Assembly (NCBI GenBank): GCA_016282015.1
Contig: JAEEJS010000055.1
Coordinates: forward strand, 99,619 to 163,618
Reading direction: 5' to 3'
Source: Bacteroidales bacterium
GTDB lineage: Bacteria > Bacteroidota > Bacteroidia > Bacteroidales > F082
Length of the DNA stretch: 64,000 nucleotides
Part shown: piece by piece, positions 41,052 through 50,493 of the stretch
How positions within the stretch are numbered: the first letter of the stretch is position 1
How the letters are laid out: each line of letters opens with the position of its first letter
The notes under the pieces: model-generated
The model's input: only the letters and a program-made list of their open reading frames with translations
What the model was told of the DNA's origin: nothing
The model's database searches: none
Program-made: the position numbers and the translations under genes

Positions 41052-42461
41052 ATGAAAAAACTCACCTTCATACTGATGATGGCCCTTGCGGTCATCGCCA
41101 TGGGCGGTTGCAAAGGCGACAGCAAAAACGGAAAAAATTATCAGATTAAAGATAATGTCATTGTCTTTGACGAGCCGCAGCGTATTGCCGGTCAGACCAC
41201 TATGCTGCAGTTTGCAGCAGAGCCTATGCCTGTGGTGCGCATAGGTTTCATAGGTTTGGGCATGCGCGGCCCTGACGCTGTTTACCGCATGACATTTATA
41301 GACGGCGTGGAGGTTGTGGCCTTGTGCGACCTGCTTCCTGAGAATGTGGAGAAGGTCCAGAAAGAAATACTGGAAGCCAAAGGCTTGCCACGTGCAGCTG
41401 AATATGTAGGCGAGACAGCCTATCAGCAGCTCTGTGAGCGTGACGATATCGACTTGGTGTACATCTGCACCAACTGGCAGACTCATGTGCCCATGGCTGT
41501 TTATGCCATGCAACACGGCAAACACGTGGCCGTGGAAGTGCCTGCGGCTACATCCGTTGAGGATTGTTGGAAGTTGGTCGATGTGTCGGAACAGACCCGC
41601 CGTCACTGCATGATGCTCGAAAACTGCACCTACGATTTCTTTGAGATGACAGCTCTCAACATGGCCAAGCAAGGTATGTTCGGCGAGGTGATTCACGCTG
41701 AAGGCGCCTACATCCACAATCTCGAGCCTTACTGGCATGAATATCAGGGCAACTGGCGCTTGGATTTCAACCAAAAACACAGCGGCGACGTCTACGCCAC
41801 CCACGGTCTTGGACCGGTTTGCCAAGTGCTTGACATACACCGCGGCGACAAGATGGATTATCTGGTGTCTATGAGCACCCCCTCATACAACGGCAAGAAA
41901 ATCGCCAAAGAGATGATGGGTACCGATGAGTTTGCTAACGGCGACATGACTACCACCATGATTGAGACTCACAACGGCAAGACTATTTTGATTGAACACA
42001 ATGTATACACCTACCGTCCGTACAACAGACTATACCAGTTAACCGGAACCGAAGGCTTCGCCAACAAATATCCTATAGAAGGCTTCACTCTGATGGATAA
42101 AAACCTGCCGGAAGGATTCCTTGCCGAAGGACAGCACCTCAACGTGCACGGTTTCGTTCCTAAAGACGTACGCGAAAAAATCATGAAGGAATACACCCAC
42201 CCTATTGCTAAAGATATAGAGGAGTTGGCAAAGAAGGTCGGCGGACACGGAGGCATGGACTTCATCATGGATTACCGTCTGATTTACTGCCTGCAGAACG
42301 GTCTACCGCTGGACGAGGACGTTTACGACGCAGCGGAATGGTCCTGCATAGGCGAATTGTCAGCAGCCTCAATCGAGAACCACGGCCTGCCGGTGAAAAT
42401 GCCGGACTTCACCCGCGGCGACTGGAATAAGGTTAATGGCTACAAACATGCAGTTAAATAA
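41052..42461 (+). CDS. Alpha-N-acetylgalactosaminidase lipoprotein (GH109)
   Basis: This NAD-dependent glycosidase removes alpha-linked GalNAc, as in mucin cores and blood group A. The lipobox is AMGGC (Cys20). The Rossmann NAD site is GFIGLGMRG (65-73), followed by ICTNWQTHVPMAVYAMQHGKHVAVEVP, HEYQGNWRLDF and the GH109 segment HGLGPVCQVLDIHRGD. It is 469 residues, the family length. The adjacent NahK-like kinase could use the GalNAc released. The stop touches the heptamer repeat array. Confidence 0.94.
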   Translation: MKKLTFILMMALAVIAMGGCKGDSKNGKNYQIKDNVIVFDEPQRIAGQTTMLQFAAEPMPVVRIGFIGLGMRGPDAVYRMTFIDGVEVVALCDLLPENVEKVQKEILEAKGLPRAAEYVGETAYQQLCERDDIDLVYICTNWQTHVPMAVYAMQHGKHVAVEVPAATSVEDCWKLVDVSEQTRRHCMMLENCTYDFFEMTALNMAKQGMFGEVIHAEGAYIHNLEPYWHEYQGNWRLDFNQKHSGDVYATHGLGPVCQVLDIHRGDKMDYLVSMSTPSYNGKKIAKEMMGTDEFANGDMTTTMIETHNGKTILIEHNVYTYRPYNRLYQLTGTEGFANKYPIEGFTLMDKNLPEGFLAEGQHLNVHGFVPKDVREKIMKEYTHPIAKDIEELAKKVGGHGGMDFIMDYRLIYCLQNGLPLDEDVYDAAEWSCIGELSAASIENHGLPVKMPDFTRGDWNKVNGYKHAVK

Positions 42462-42490
42462 GCCATTAGCCATTAGCTATTAGCCATTAG
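42461..42490. repeat. AGCCATT heptamer repeat array after GH109
   Basis: Four units of AGCCATT/AGCTATT begin on the last base of the GH109 stop codon. They lie between it and rubrerythrin. Confidence 0.85.
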
Positions 42491-42533
42491 AAAAAGATAA
42501 AAAACAAGCATTCTAAACTAAAAATAATTTATC

Positions 42534-43079
42534 ATGAAAAAGAAATTCGTATGTCCAATTTGCGGCTTCGTTTATGAAGGAGAAGAAGCTCCTGAAAGAT
42601 GCCCACAGTGCAAACAGATTGTTGAATGGAAAGTTCTCGATGAGAGCGCAGCCCTTAACTTTGTGACTGAACATGTCGTCGGTATTGCCAAAGGCACCGG
42701 TGACGAGATGATCAAAGATTTAAACGCCCAGTTTATGGGAGAAGCTACTGAGGTAGGCATGTATCTGGCCATGAGCCGCCAGGCCGACCGCGAGGGTTAC
42801 CCGGAGATTGCCGAGGCTTTCAAACGCTATGCATTTGAAGAGGCTGACCACTGCGCCCGTTTCGCTGAATTGCTCGGTGAAGTTGTATGGGACACTAAGA
42901 CTAACCTTTACAAACGTATGGTGGCTGAATGCGGCGCCTGCGAAGAGAAGATGCGCATAGCCCGCGTTGCAAAAGAACGCAACCTCGACGCCATCCACGA
43001 CACCGTTCACGAGATGGCTAAGGACGAGGCCCGCCATGGCAAAGGCTTCGAAGGACTGTATAACAGGTACTTCAAATAG
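42534..43079 (+). CDS. Rubrerythrin with N-terminal rubredoxin domain (reverse rubrerythrin)
   Basis: This cytoplasmic peroxide-scavenging di-iron protein has 181 residues. An N-terminal rubredoxin-like Fe(Cys)4 site is formed by C7, C10, C23 and C26 (CPIC, CPQC). A ferritin-like four-helix domain follows, with Glu/His iron ligands ([43 protein letters not shown]). The order rubredoxin first, ferritin second is that of reverse rubrerythrins. It gives oxygen tolerance to an anaerobe. No matching promoter box was found upstream. Confidence 0.93.
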   Translation: MKKKFVCPICGFVYEGEEAPERCPQCKQIVEWKVLDESAALNFVTEHVVGIAKGTGDEMIKDLNAQFMGEATEVGMYLAMSRQADREGYPEIAEAFKRYAFEEADHCARFAELLGEVVWDTKTNLYKRMVAECGACEEKMRIARVAKERNLDAIHDTVHEMAKDEARHGKGFEGLYNRYFK

Positions 43080-43093
43080 TTAACAGTTAACAA

Positions 43094-43121
43094 AAAGAGA
43101 GAGGCGCACTTCGTGCGCCTC
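43094..43121 (-). terminator. Terminator of the dikinase-like gene
   Basis: A perfect 9-bp stem GAGGCGCAC/GTGCGCCTC with a three-base loop is followed on the minus strand by a T-run at 43098-43094. A second palindrome with TTAATCGG/CCGATTAA arms lies at 43130-43159, between this terminator and the gene. Confidence 0.85.
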
Positions 43122-43172
43122 CCAGTTTATTAATCGGACGATTTAATACTCCCGATTAAATCTAAAAACCTA

Positions 43173-46100
43173 TCAATAGTTATAACCGCTGCCGACTTTC
43201 ATTTTCTCCGTAGGATAATGGCCGAGATAGACCAGTCCCAGGTTGCCGTCTATGGCGATTTGGTCGCCGGCATGCAGTATGTGGCCGTTGAGTTCGGCGC
43301 AGTGACGCTCGTCGTTGACCATCATCTCAACACAGCTCACCACACAAACCTTACCAAGGCGCACCGCCGTGACAGCGGCGTGTGAGGTTGCACCTCCACG
43401 CGCCGTGAGCAGTCCGTCGCAGTCGAAAATGAGGCCGATGTCGTCGGGCACGGTGTCGGGACGCACCAGGATGACGTTGTCGTCGGGATGCTCACGGCGC
43501 AGCGCCTTGATGTCGTCCTCGTTGAATGCCACCAGACCGTTCATGGCGCCTCCTCCGATGCCCATGCCCCGCCCTATCTGCTTCATCTCCGTCGGCGCCT
43601 GCACAAAGGCATTCATGGTGTCTTCCAACTTCAGGTCTTGGTCGCGTATCTGCAAAATGTGGAAGTCTTCAGCCTTGTCCGACTCGAAGGTGAACTCCAT
43701 CTCCTGAGGAGCATAACCCAAATCTTCGGTCAAGGTGACTGCCACCGAATAAATCTTCTTGTAAATCTCAGGCAGCATCATCTGCATAGACGGGCCTTCC
43801 AGATTGCCGGCCTTACGCTGTGTCTCGCTTATCGGCAAAGGCTTGACCAGACCGCCCACTATGTCCTCACCCTGGCTGCGCATGGTAAAGTCGCCGTACA
43901 GATGCACTCCTGCACGCTCACGATGCGGGTTCTGCGTGAACACCACTCCTGTGCCAGACATATCGCTGATGTTACCGAATATCATCTGCTGCACTATCAC
44001 GGCAGTTCCCCAGTTCTCACTGATGCCCAGGTGACGGCGGTAAGCCAAAGCGCGCTCTGAATTCCACGAATCGAATACCATATTCACGCATTCTATAATC
44101 TGCTTGAACGGATCCTGTTCCAAAGCCACTCCGTTCTCATTCAGTATTTTCTCGTACGAATACGCCATCTCTCGCATCTCCTCGACCTTGAAGTCGACTT
44201 TCTGCTTGACATTGTACTTCGATTTGAACTTGTTTATCTCCTCGTCAAATATATCGCGGTGTATGCCTTTGGCCATACCCCAGCTCTGCAGGAAGCGGCG
44301 GTATGAATCCCAGATGGCCCAGGCCTTAGTGCTGTCTTGAGCTATCTTTTCCACCACTTGATCGTTCAAGCCCACGTTGAGGAAGGTGTCCATGGCGCCA
44401 GGCATGGAGATGGCTGTGCCCGAACGCACCGACACCAGTAGCGGTGCCTCCGGATTGTTAAACTTACGACCCGAAATCTGTTCCAGCTCCGCTATGTATT
44501 TCTTAATCATACCGTGAATCTCGGTCTGCAGCTCAGGTATGGTGTTGATGGTCTCGTTCCGACGGAAAGCCTCAGTCGTGATGACAAAGCCCGGAGGCAC
44601 CGGCATACCCTTCAGATACAGGGTTTTCAGGTTGTTTGCCTTATTGCCGATAAACACCTGGTTGTCAATTTTTGGCGTCGACAGCCAGAACGGACTTATC
44701 AGCATGTCGGAATTATACGTCATGATATCGCCGATAAGCTTAGGATCGAGAGTCGACTCCATAGTTCTCAACGAGTTGAGTATACGGCCTATGAAATTGT
44801 CGAGAGGCTGCATCAGGAAGGCATCCGAAAGCATATCACGGTGGAATTCCTCCGATTTCTTGGTTATCATAGCCATGGTGTCGCGTTCGCTCAGCTTGCC
44901 CTCTGGGTCAAAAAGCTGCGGAATGACCACCTTCAGCGGATACTCGTACGACTTGAGGAAATACTTGATGATGATTCTGCGCACGTCTTCGGCTATAAAC
45001 TGGAAGATGTTGATGTACTGACCGAACGAGAAGCTTCGTGAGGTCAAACTGTAACGCAGCATGTCCAATTTTGAGTTGAAGCTCTGGTTGGTGATGCCGT
45101 CCAAGGCCAAACCGTCGCGGAAATACCGCAAAATAATATAAATCTGATTGAGAGTCCTCTCTGAAATATACTCGAGGTTGATGCCTTGCACCACCTGTTC
45201 CATCAGCTGTGTCGCCACTCGCTCCAGTCTGAAGGTCAAGCCCATGGCCTCAAACTTGTTCTCACGGTAAGTGCCGTACATGGACGGAATGCCTATGGCT
45301 ATATGGCGTTTGTGATAGATGTTCTCCCAACCTTCGCTCACCTCCGGATTGAAAATTATCTCTTTCAGCTTGTCCATGAAGGCATATATCATGCTCAGCG
45401 ACTTGCCGAAATTCTTTTCCTTGTAGACTTTCTCGAAATCGTCTATGTCTTTGTCCGGAATGAACGGGAAATTACGCAGATAGGCGAAAATATTGACCGA
45501 CTCAAAGCTGTACTTCTCGCGCAAGTATGCGTAAAGGTCGCGTATGTTCATCAGTCTGGCGCTCTCGCGCTGGTAGAATTCCTCGTCAAGCTCAATGCGT
45601 GTGGCTGCCTTGCGCACCAGACTCTCGTAGTCGTCGCGCTGCATCATCAGCAAGTCTTCCGGCTTCAGATTTGATATCTCGCACATCATCTGCACCAGGT
45701 TGTGGACATGTATGAACCACTCGCTTCCCTTGTCGATGCTTTCGTATACGTTGTTCGGCAATATCGACTTAAGTTCCTCAAGGTTACCGTCACTCCAGAA
45801 CTTGAACACTTCCAAAGTCAGGTCGATAAGAGTGTTGTTACTCTCGGTATGCACCTGCTTGCGCAGGAAATGCACCAGCTTGTCCTGTCGGGCCGATATC
45901 TCGTCCATGTTAGTGGTGACGTTACGAATCTCACCCTCCGCTCCTATCTCGTTGAAATACACCGGGAATATCCTCGACAGCTGTTTCACCTTTTTATAAT
46001 AAGGCGAAATGTTTGAGTTCAAAATCTTGGTAATCTCACGCTGGAACAAATCGGTGTCGCTGAGGAATATACCTCCCAACTTGAGGTTGACTATGAGCGA

Positions 46101-47318
46101 CGACAGCAGTTTGTCCATAGGAGTCTTCGAGTATTCTATAAGCTCAAGCCATACACGTATGCACTTGATATGATCCTTGTTGACCGACAGCTGCCAGTCT
46201 TCATCCACAAACACATTGCCTGGAGTGACAAAGCCGAACTCTATGAGACGTTTCTCAAAATGGTTGACCAACTCCTTGGTGTCCGTCTGGTCTATATCTA
46301 TTATCTTTTTACCCAATGTCAGTTGGAAATCGAGCACTGCCGAAGTATAATTCTGTCTCAGTTCCTCTGCAATCTCGAATATGGTGTCTATAAACGGCAT
46401 CATCTCGTCCCAGCCCATCTCGTCTATGGCATCGCGCATCATGCGGTCCATGTTCCATATCAAGCGCTCGCGCTGGCTTTCCATACCAGGCAGATGCAAC
46501 AGGAAGAACACATAGTGGAACCTGGTGATGAAATGGCTGAATATGCTGTCCGATTCGCTGAAACGCTTGGCCAGCTGGTCGAAATGCGGCATCCCGGACA
46601 AAGCCTCCCAAGTCGTGGCTTGCTTCAAGCTCTCGTTCAAAGTCTTGAAATAAGGCTCTCCTATCTCATTTATCACTGAAGTTTTCTCCTTGTCTGACAG
46701 CAGATTTTTCTTAGCCTTTATCCATTCCTCCACCTGCGAGCTCTCACGCCAATAACGGTAGTTCTCCTCCAGCATCATCCTCATCAGAGCGCATGCCGCC
46801 TCTGTAAAAGCCTCATTCTTTGCTATCTTGTCGAGATATCTCTCGGCATGTTTTGTAGCCAGTATATAACAGTCTTTATTGGTCTCGAACTTATCTTTCA
46901 AAATGTCAAACACCAGTTCTATCATAGCAGGCTCCGGCTTAGGGCAGCAAGCCTCTTTGTCGATGAATTCCAGCAAGGTCTTCACCACATTGAGACGCAG
47001 TTTCCGAGCCACCTCCGGCTTTAACAGACTACGCATCATCTCAAGCGGTATCCTCAGGGTGCCGGCCGGCACATCCTCACGGGTGTAGAACCAGAAGTCG
47101 TCCATCACCATTTTTCGCAGCTCCTCGGTCACAAAAGTGTGATTAGAAAGCGGATGATGAAATTCCGTAATGCATTCCTTAGCCCTTTTGTTAATGCCGA
47201 AGTAACTGGCACTCAACGCAATAAATGCCTGATGCTCCTCAGGAATAGTGATATCCTTATAGCGCATAGTCTGGGCCAAATTAGCCTCTAAAGCCTGTGA
47301 TTTGAAAGTCTCGCTCAT
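43173..47318 (-). CDS. Large PEP/pyruvate-dikinase-like protein without TIM-barrel domain
   Basis: The protein has 1381 residues. The C-terminal third resembles pyruvate phosphate dikinase: an ATP-grasp domain from about 880 (FIGNKANNLKTLYLKGMPVPPGFVITTEAF, LVSVRSGTAISMPGAMDTFLNVG, GTGVVFTQNPHRERAG) and the swivelling phosphohistidine domain near the end with GGATSHAAV (His1313). The PEP/pyruvate TIM barrel that follows in PPDK and PEP synthase is absent; the protein ends about 68 residues later. The first 870 residues are helical and not recognised. ATP-dependent phosphorylation of the histidine is expected, but the final acceptor is unknown. Confidence 0.85.
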   Translation of the reverse strand: MSETFKSQALEANLAQTMRYKDITIPEEHQAFIALSASYFGINKRAKECITEFHHPLSNHTFVTEELRKMVMDDFWFYTREDVPAGTLRIPLEMMRSLLKPEVARKLRLNVVKTLLEFIDKEACCPKPEPAMIELVFDILKDKFETNKDCYILATKHAERYLDKIAKNEAFTEAACALMRMMLEENYRYWRESSQVEEWIKAKKNLLSDKEKTSVINEIGEPYFKTLNESLKQATTWEALSGMPHFDQLAKRFSESDSIFSHFITRFHYVFFLLHLPGMESQRERLIWNMDRMMRDAIDEMGWDEMMPFIDTIFEIAEELRQNYTSAVLDFQLTLGKKIIDIDQTDTKELVNHFEKRLIEFGFVTPGNVFVDEDWQLSVNKDHIKCIRVWLELIEYSKTPMDKLLSSLIVNLKLGGIFLSDTDLFQREITKILNSNISPYYKKVKQLSRIFPVYFNEIGAEGEIRNVTTNMDEISARQDKLVHFLRKQVHTESNNTLIDLTLEVFKFWSDGNLEELKSILPNNVYESIDKGSEWFIHVHNLVQMMCEISNLKPEDLLMMQRDDYESLVRKAATRIELDEEFYQRESARLMNIRDLYAYLREKYSFESVNIFAYLRNFPFIPDKDIDDFEKVYKEKNFGKSLSMIYAFMDKLKEIIFNPEVSEGWENIYHKRHIAIGIPSMYGTYRENKFEAMGLTFRLERVATQLMEQVVQGINLEYISERTLNQIYIILRYFRDGLALDGITNQSFNSKLDMLRYSLTSRSFSFGQYINIFQFIAEDVRRIIIKYFLKSYEYPLKVVIPQLFDPEGKLSERDTMAMITKKSEEFHRDMLSDAFLMQPLDNFIGRILNSLRTMESTLDPKLIGDIMTYNSDMLISPFWLSTPKIDNQVFIGNKANNLKTLYLKGMPVPPGFVITTEAFRRNETINTIPELQTEIHGMIKKYIAELEQISGRKFNNPEAPLLVSVRSGTAISMPGAMDTFLNVGLNDQVVEKIAQDSTKAWAIWDSYRRFLQSWGMAKGIHRDIFDEEINKFKSKYNVKQKVDFKVEEMREMAYSYEKILNENGVALEQDPFKQIIECVNMVFDSWNSERALAYRRHLGISENWGTAVIVQQMIFGNISDMSGTGVVFTQNPHRERAGVHLYGDFTMRSQGEDIVGGLVKPLPISETQRKAGNLEGPSMQMMLPEIYKKIYSVAVTLTEDLGYAPQEMEFTFESDKAEDFHILQIRDQDLKLEDTMNAFVQAPTEMKQIGRGMGIGGGAMNGLVAFNEDDIKALRREHPDDNVILVRPDTVPDDIGLIFDCDGLLTARGGATSHAAVTAVRLGKVCVVSCVEMMVNDERHCAELNGHILHAGDQIAIDGNLGLVYLGHYPTEKMKVGSGYNY

Positions 47319-47324
47319 GATAAA

Positions 47325-47708
47325 CTATTTTTCCAACTCCTCTTCAAGAAATTCGGCGGCATCGGCCACGCAGTCGGAGCATTCGCGAAGCACCCTGCCA
47401 GTACCGACGCCTTTCAGCATCTTACATTGCGTGGCACCATTGCGAAGCTGAAACTTATTCATAATCTGTTTCATGCCACGGATAGACTTCACTCTGTCGT
47501 CGGACGCCAGACTCAGCACCATTCCAGCGCCTGTGATAGCTCCGCAAGTGCCTTCCATGTTACCCATTCCGAGACCGAACGCGCTACCGAGGTTTCTTGC
47601 CGTCTCTTCGTCAAGACCAGCGAGGTCACAATACGTGCAAAGCAAAGCCTGCGCGCAGTTATAGCCGCAGTTTTTCTTCTCCACTGCTTCCGAAATTCTT
47701 GATTTCAT
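47325..47708 (-). CDS. C-GCAxxG-C-C family redox protein
   Basis: The 127-residue protein has the family's cysteine spacing: KNCGYNCAQALLCTYC near the N-terminus, then MEGTCGAITGAG and a C-terminal CSDC. Members are thought to be redox-active or metal-binding, but no reaction is established. It has a promoter inside the end of the ogt gene and lies six bases upstream of the dikinase-like gene, so the two are likely co-transcribed. Confidence 0.85.
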   Translation of the reverse strand: MKSRISEAVEKKNCGYNCAQALLCTYCDLAGLDEETARNLGSAFGLGMGNMEGTCGAITGAGMVLSLASDDRVKSIRGMKQIMNKFQLRNGATQCKMLKGVGTGRVLRECSDCVADAAEFLEEELEK

Positions 47709-47712
47709 GATT

Positions 47713-48234
47713 TTATTTTTTGCAAAGATAATGTTTTTTCTCCATATTCAATAAATATCTTTTCCTTTCCAAACCTCCACCGTAGCCAGTCAAAGTGCCA
47801 TCGCTGCCGATGACGCGATGACATGGTGCTATGATGCTTATTGCATTGACTGCGTTGGTGTTAGCGACAGCACGGACTGAATTCGGCTTGCCAATTCGTT
47901 GAGCCAGTTCACCATACGAAATGGTCTTCCCGTACGGGATTTTCAATAATTCGTTCCAAACTTTCTTTTGAAAATCAGTCCCGACAAATAATAAAGGAAT
48001 ATCGAAATTACGACGTTGATTCAAAAAATATTCGTTTAGCTGTTGGCTAGCCCTTTCTATAACATCCGAAGAGCCCTCAACAAAGTTGGCATTCAAGATT
48101 CTTTGCAAACGCTGGTCAACTGAAGCACGCCGCTTACCATCAGCCCAATCGCAGAGGCATAGTTTTCCATCAAACGAGCCGAGAATCATCTCCCCGCAAG
48201 GGAAATCGAAATGCTTGCTAATAATACTCCACAT
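47713..48234 (-). CDS. ogt: Methylated-DNA-protein-cysteine methyltransferase
   Basis: This is a suicide repair protein for O6-methylguanine. It is 173 residues, with the active-site motif APCHRVIG (C138), the helix-turn-helix arginine region NSVRAVANTNAVN and the C-terminal GYGGGLERKRYLL. Its start overlaps the upstream Rhs-like gene by 17 bases. The promoter of the next gene lies inside its 3' end. Confidence 0.95.
   Translation of the reverse strand: MWSIISKHFDFPCGEMILGSFDGKLCLCDWADGKRRASVDQRLQRILNANFVEGSSDVIERASQQLNEYFLNQRRNFDIPLLFVGTDFQKKVWNELLKIPYGKTISYGELAQRIGKPNSVRAVANTNAVNAISIIAPCHRVIGSDGTLTGYGGGLERKRYLLNMEKKHYLCKK
47723..47730 (-). promoter_or_regulatory. -7 box of the C-GCAxxG-C-C gene
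   Basis: The minus strand reads TATCTTTG, 14 bases before the ATG at 47708 and within the coding end of ogt. Confidence 0.55.
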
Positions 48235-49303
48235 CCCTTTCTTCTATATAAACAGGCTCGCCGTTTTTGTATGAAATTCGCTTTGTCCAGTTATGGTTTT
48301 TGTCATATTCGTATTTAAACGTGTATTTTTCACCTAACACCTCGATTTTTATAACATCGTTGTATTTGTTATACGATAACTCACATTTATACTTGCTGTC
48401 CAAATAATCATCAGTGACATCCGGTGTTTTTGAAAATGCAGACCACCAGCACCGAAGCAGACCTTTCTTATAAATACATTTATTTATTGTATATCGCTCT
48501 GGAACATTTTTAAAAGTAGATGTTTCCACCACAGTCCCTTCGTTTAAATACTTATAATCTATTGTTTCAGTGATGTATTCTCTACCAACACCATCCACCT
48601 TTTGAACTATACGATTATTCTCATAAGTATTAACACTATTACTAACGTTATCTTCAGAATAATATGTGGTAAAACCTAAAACGAAACCATTATCATCTGT
48701 ATTGTAAATGGTTTTAATGGTAGAACCCGCATTATATATACTATCAGGTGAATCATCATAATCATATATGATTTCTTGCAATAGTCTCTCTGTGATACGC
48801 AATTCTTCTTTTAGCATTATTCCATCGTATGTATATTCAGTTTTATATGCAGATTTCGATCCGTCATATCCACAAATATCACAATACCGTTTGTTATACT
48901 TATATGATTCAATTAATAAACTGCCTTGCCATTTATAGTTTACTGAATCTTGGATCGTCATATTCCAATAATATTGTTTAAAAGAAGTCACCTTCCCGTC
49001 TTCATTAAATGTCCTTATTCTAATAATTCCTGGCTCCGGATCAACCAAATCATCATTGTAGTCAAAATCTCTTCTCAGTGCTCGATGCGACATCTCGCCT
49101 TTCTGTATTTTGCCGTTAACGACTTCTGCTTTATAATTCGTCGTTTTGATAGATTTCACTTTCCCTTTTATCTGCAATCCTTCGGCTGAAAGTTTATTGA
49201 TTTCACCAATTTTCATGATGCCCATCAAATAGGACTGGTTTTGGCTGTAGCCTGAAAAGACTAGCAAAATCGACATAGCCAGCAATGTGATGATTCTTTT
49301 CAT
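48218..49303 (-). CDS. Exported Rhs/YD-repeat-like protein
   Basis: The 361-residue protein has a signal peptide (ending FSGYSQ) and beta-strand repeats of the form YKYEYD...NWTKRISYKNGEPVYIEERDVEYY, which resemble degenerate YD repeats. Repeated units include YDGIMLKEELRI, KYKCELSYNKYNDVIKIEV and TFKYEYDKNHNWTKR. Function is unknown; antigen-like or wall-associated roles are only guesses. The reading is AT-richer than its neighbours. It has its own divergent promoter at 49342-49349. Confidence 0.6.
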   Translation of the reverse strand: MKRIITLLAMSILLVFSGYSQNQSYLMGIMKIGEINKLSAEGLQIKGKVKSIKTTNYKAEVVNGKIQKGEMSHRALRRDFDYNDDLVDPEPGIIRIRTFNEDGKVTSFKQYYWNMTIQDSVNYKWQGSLLIESYKYNKRYCDICGYDGSKSAYKTEYTYDGIMLKEELRITERLLQEIIYDYDDSPDSIYNAGSTIKTIYNTDDNGFVLGFTTYYSEDNVSNSVNTYENNRIVQKVDGVGREYITETIDYKYLNEGTVVETSTFKNVPERYTINKCIYKKGLLRCWWSAFSKTPDVTDDYLDSKYKCELSYNKYNDVIKIEVLGEKYTFKYEYDKNHNWTKRISYKNGEPVYIEERDVEYY

Positions 49304-49341
49304 ATTTAAAAGTTTTATTTAGATAGTTTAACTAACAACGG

Positions 49342-49349
49342 CAAATTTA
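49342..49349 (-). promoter_or_regulatory. -7 box of the Rhs-like gene
   Basis: The minus strand reads TAAATTTG, 38 bases before the ATG at 49303. The plus-strand esterase box is 12 bases away, so the promoters are back to back. Confidence 0.5.
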
Positions 49350-49361
49350 GAAAAAAATTCG

Positions 49362-49369
49362 TATTTTTG
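49362..49369 (+). promoter_or_regulatory. -7 box of the esterase gene
   Basis: TATTTTTG lies 24 bases before the esterase ATG at 49394. Confidence 0.6.
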
Positions 49370-49393
49370 CAAAACGATTTAAATTAATTCATT

Positions 49394-50479
49394 ATGAAAA
49401 TTCGCAACTTACTGATAATCACGCTATTATCATTATTTTTAAGTACTAATTGCTTCGCTCAGATTCAAACCATCGAATGGCAAGGCATACAGAGACAATA
49501 TCTGGTAAAGACACCGGAAAACTACGAATCGCTGCCGGTTTTGTTCTTCCTTCATGGTTTAGGCGACAACATCAACCATGTCAACAGCGAGCATAATTTC
49601 CAACAGGTTGCCAATAAATACAACTGGATGGTAGTAATTCCACAGGCTATCAACGAAGGCGGTGGCTCAATGTGGAATGCCGCACTTATGAACAGCACCA
49701 TTGACGACTCCGGCTTCCTGATGGCTCTGCTCGACAGTCTGGCAGTGCAATACCCCATAGATCAAGACAGTGTGTTTTTCACTGGCTTTTCGATGGGTGG
49801 TTTTATGTCGCATAGAATGGCCATAGAACACGGCGACCGCATCAATGCCGCAGCACCTGTCAGCGGACTTATAACCTTCGCTATGGCTAACCACACCCCA
49901 TTGGCGCCGGTGAGAATGCTGCATGTTCACGGCACCAACGACGTAGTTGTCGGCTACGATGGATATTCACAGTATTTCGGATCAAATCTGGGACTCGGCG
50001 TCGACGCCATCCTTGACTACTGGAAAAACGCCAACGGCTGCACAGACGAGCCTGTCATAGACACTTTGCCAGACACCCATAACGACGGCTTGAGGTTTGT
50101 AGAGTACGTTTATTCCGGTACAAAAGAACTGCGTTTTCTAAAGGCCATAGGCGGAACCCACAGCTGGTATCGCAATGCCAATGTACACGATATCGACTAT
50201 ATAACTTACATTCACGACTTCTTCACGGGAAAGCTATCGTACGACAAGGTCACTAATCCCACCACTGGAAGCTTGAATATCTATCCCAACCCTACAAATG
50301 GTCAGATTAATATCAAACTGGACTCTCCCACTACTATAGAAGTCGTTGATATTAAAGGAAACACAGTTTTTAACAAGCAATTTGACGCCGGCATTGTAAA
50401 TTTGGACTTGCAAGGCATTGACAATGGAGTCTATTTTGTGAGAGGTAATGGCATGACAGAAAAAATCATTTTGGAATAA
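49394..50479 (+). CDS. T9SS-exported esterase (PHB-depolymerase-like)
   Basis: The 361-residue protein has a signal peptide (ending NCFAQ), an alpha/beta-hydrolase of the LpqC/feruloyl-esterase kind and a type A sorting domain at the end (LNIYPNPTNGQINI from about 293, GVYFVRGNGMTEKIILE). The catalytic triad is S133 in GFSMGGF, D183 in HGTNDVV and H256 in GGTHSWY, with oxyanion motif FFLHGLGDN. It likely deesterifies plant or other polymers outside the cell; the actual substrate is unknown. Confidence 0.88.
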   Translation: MKIRNLLIITLLSLFLSTNCFAQIQTIEWQGIQRQYLVKTPENYESLPVLFFLHGLGDNINHVNSEHNFQQVANKYNWMVVIPQAINEGGGSMWNAALMNSTIDDSGFLMALLDSLAVQYPIDQDSVFFTGFSMGGFMSHRMAIEHGDRINAAAPVSGLITFAMANHTPLAPVRMLHVHGTNDVVVGYDGYSQYFGSNLGLGVDAILDYWKNANGCTDEPVIDTLPDTHNDGLRFVEYVYSGTKELRFLKAIGGTHSWYRNANVHDIDYITYIHDFFTGKLSYDKVTNPTTGSLNIYPNPTNGQINIKLDSPTTIEVVDIKGNTVFNKQFDAGIVNLDLQGIDNGVYFVRGNGMTEKIILE

Positions 50480-50493
50480 TCTATATCTTTATT

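Noticed and set aside
43130..43159. TTAATCGG palindrome as a second terminator or operator
   Set aside because: No T-run, no promoter next to it and only one copy seen. Left without a function.
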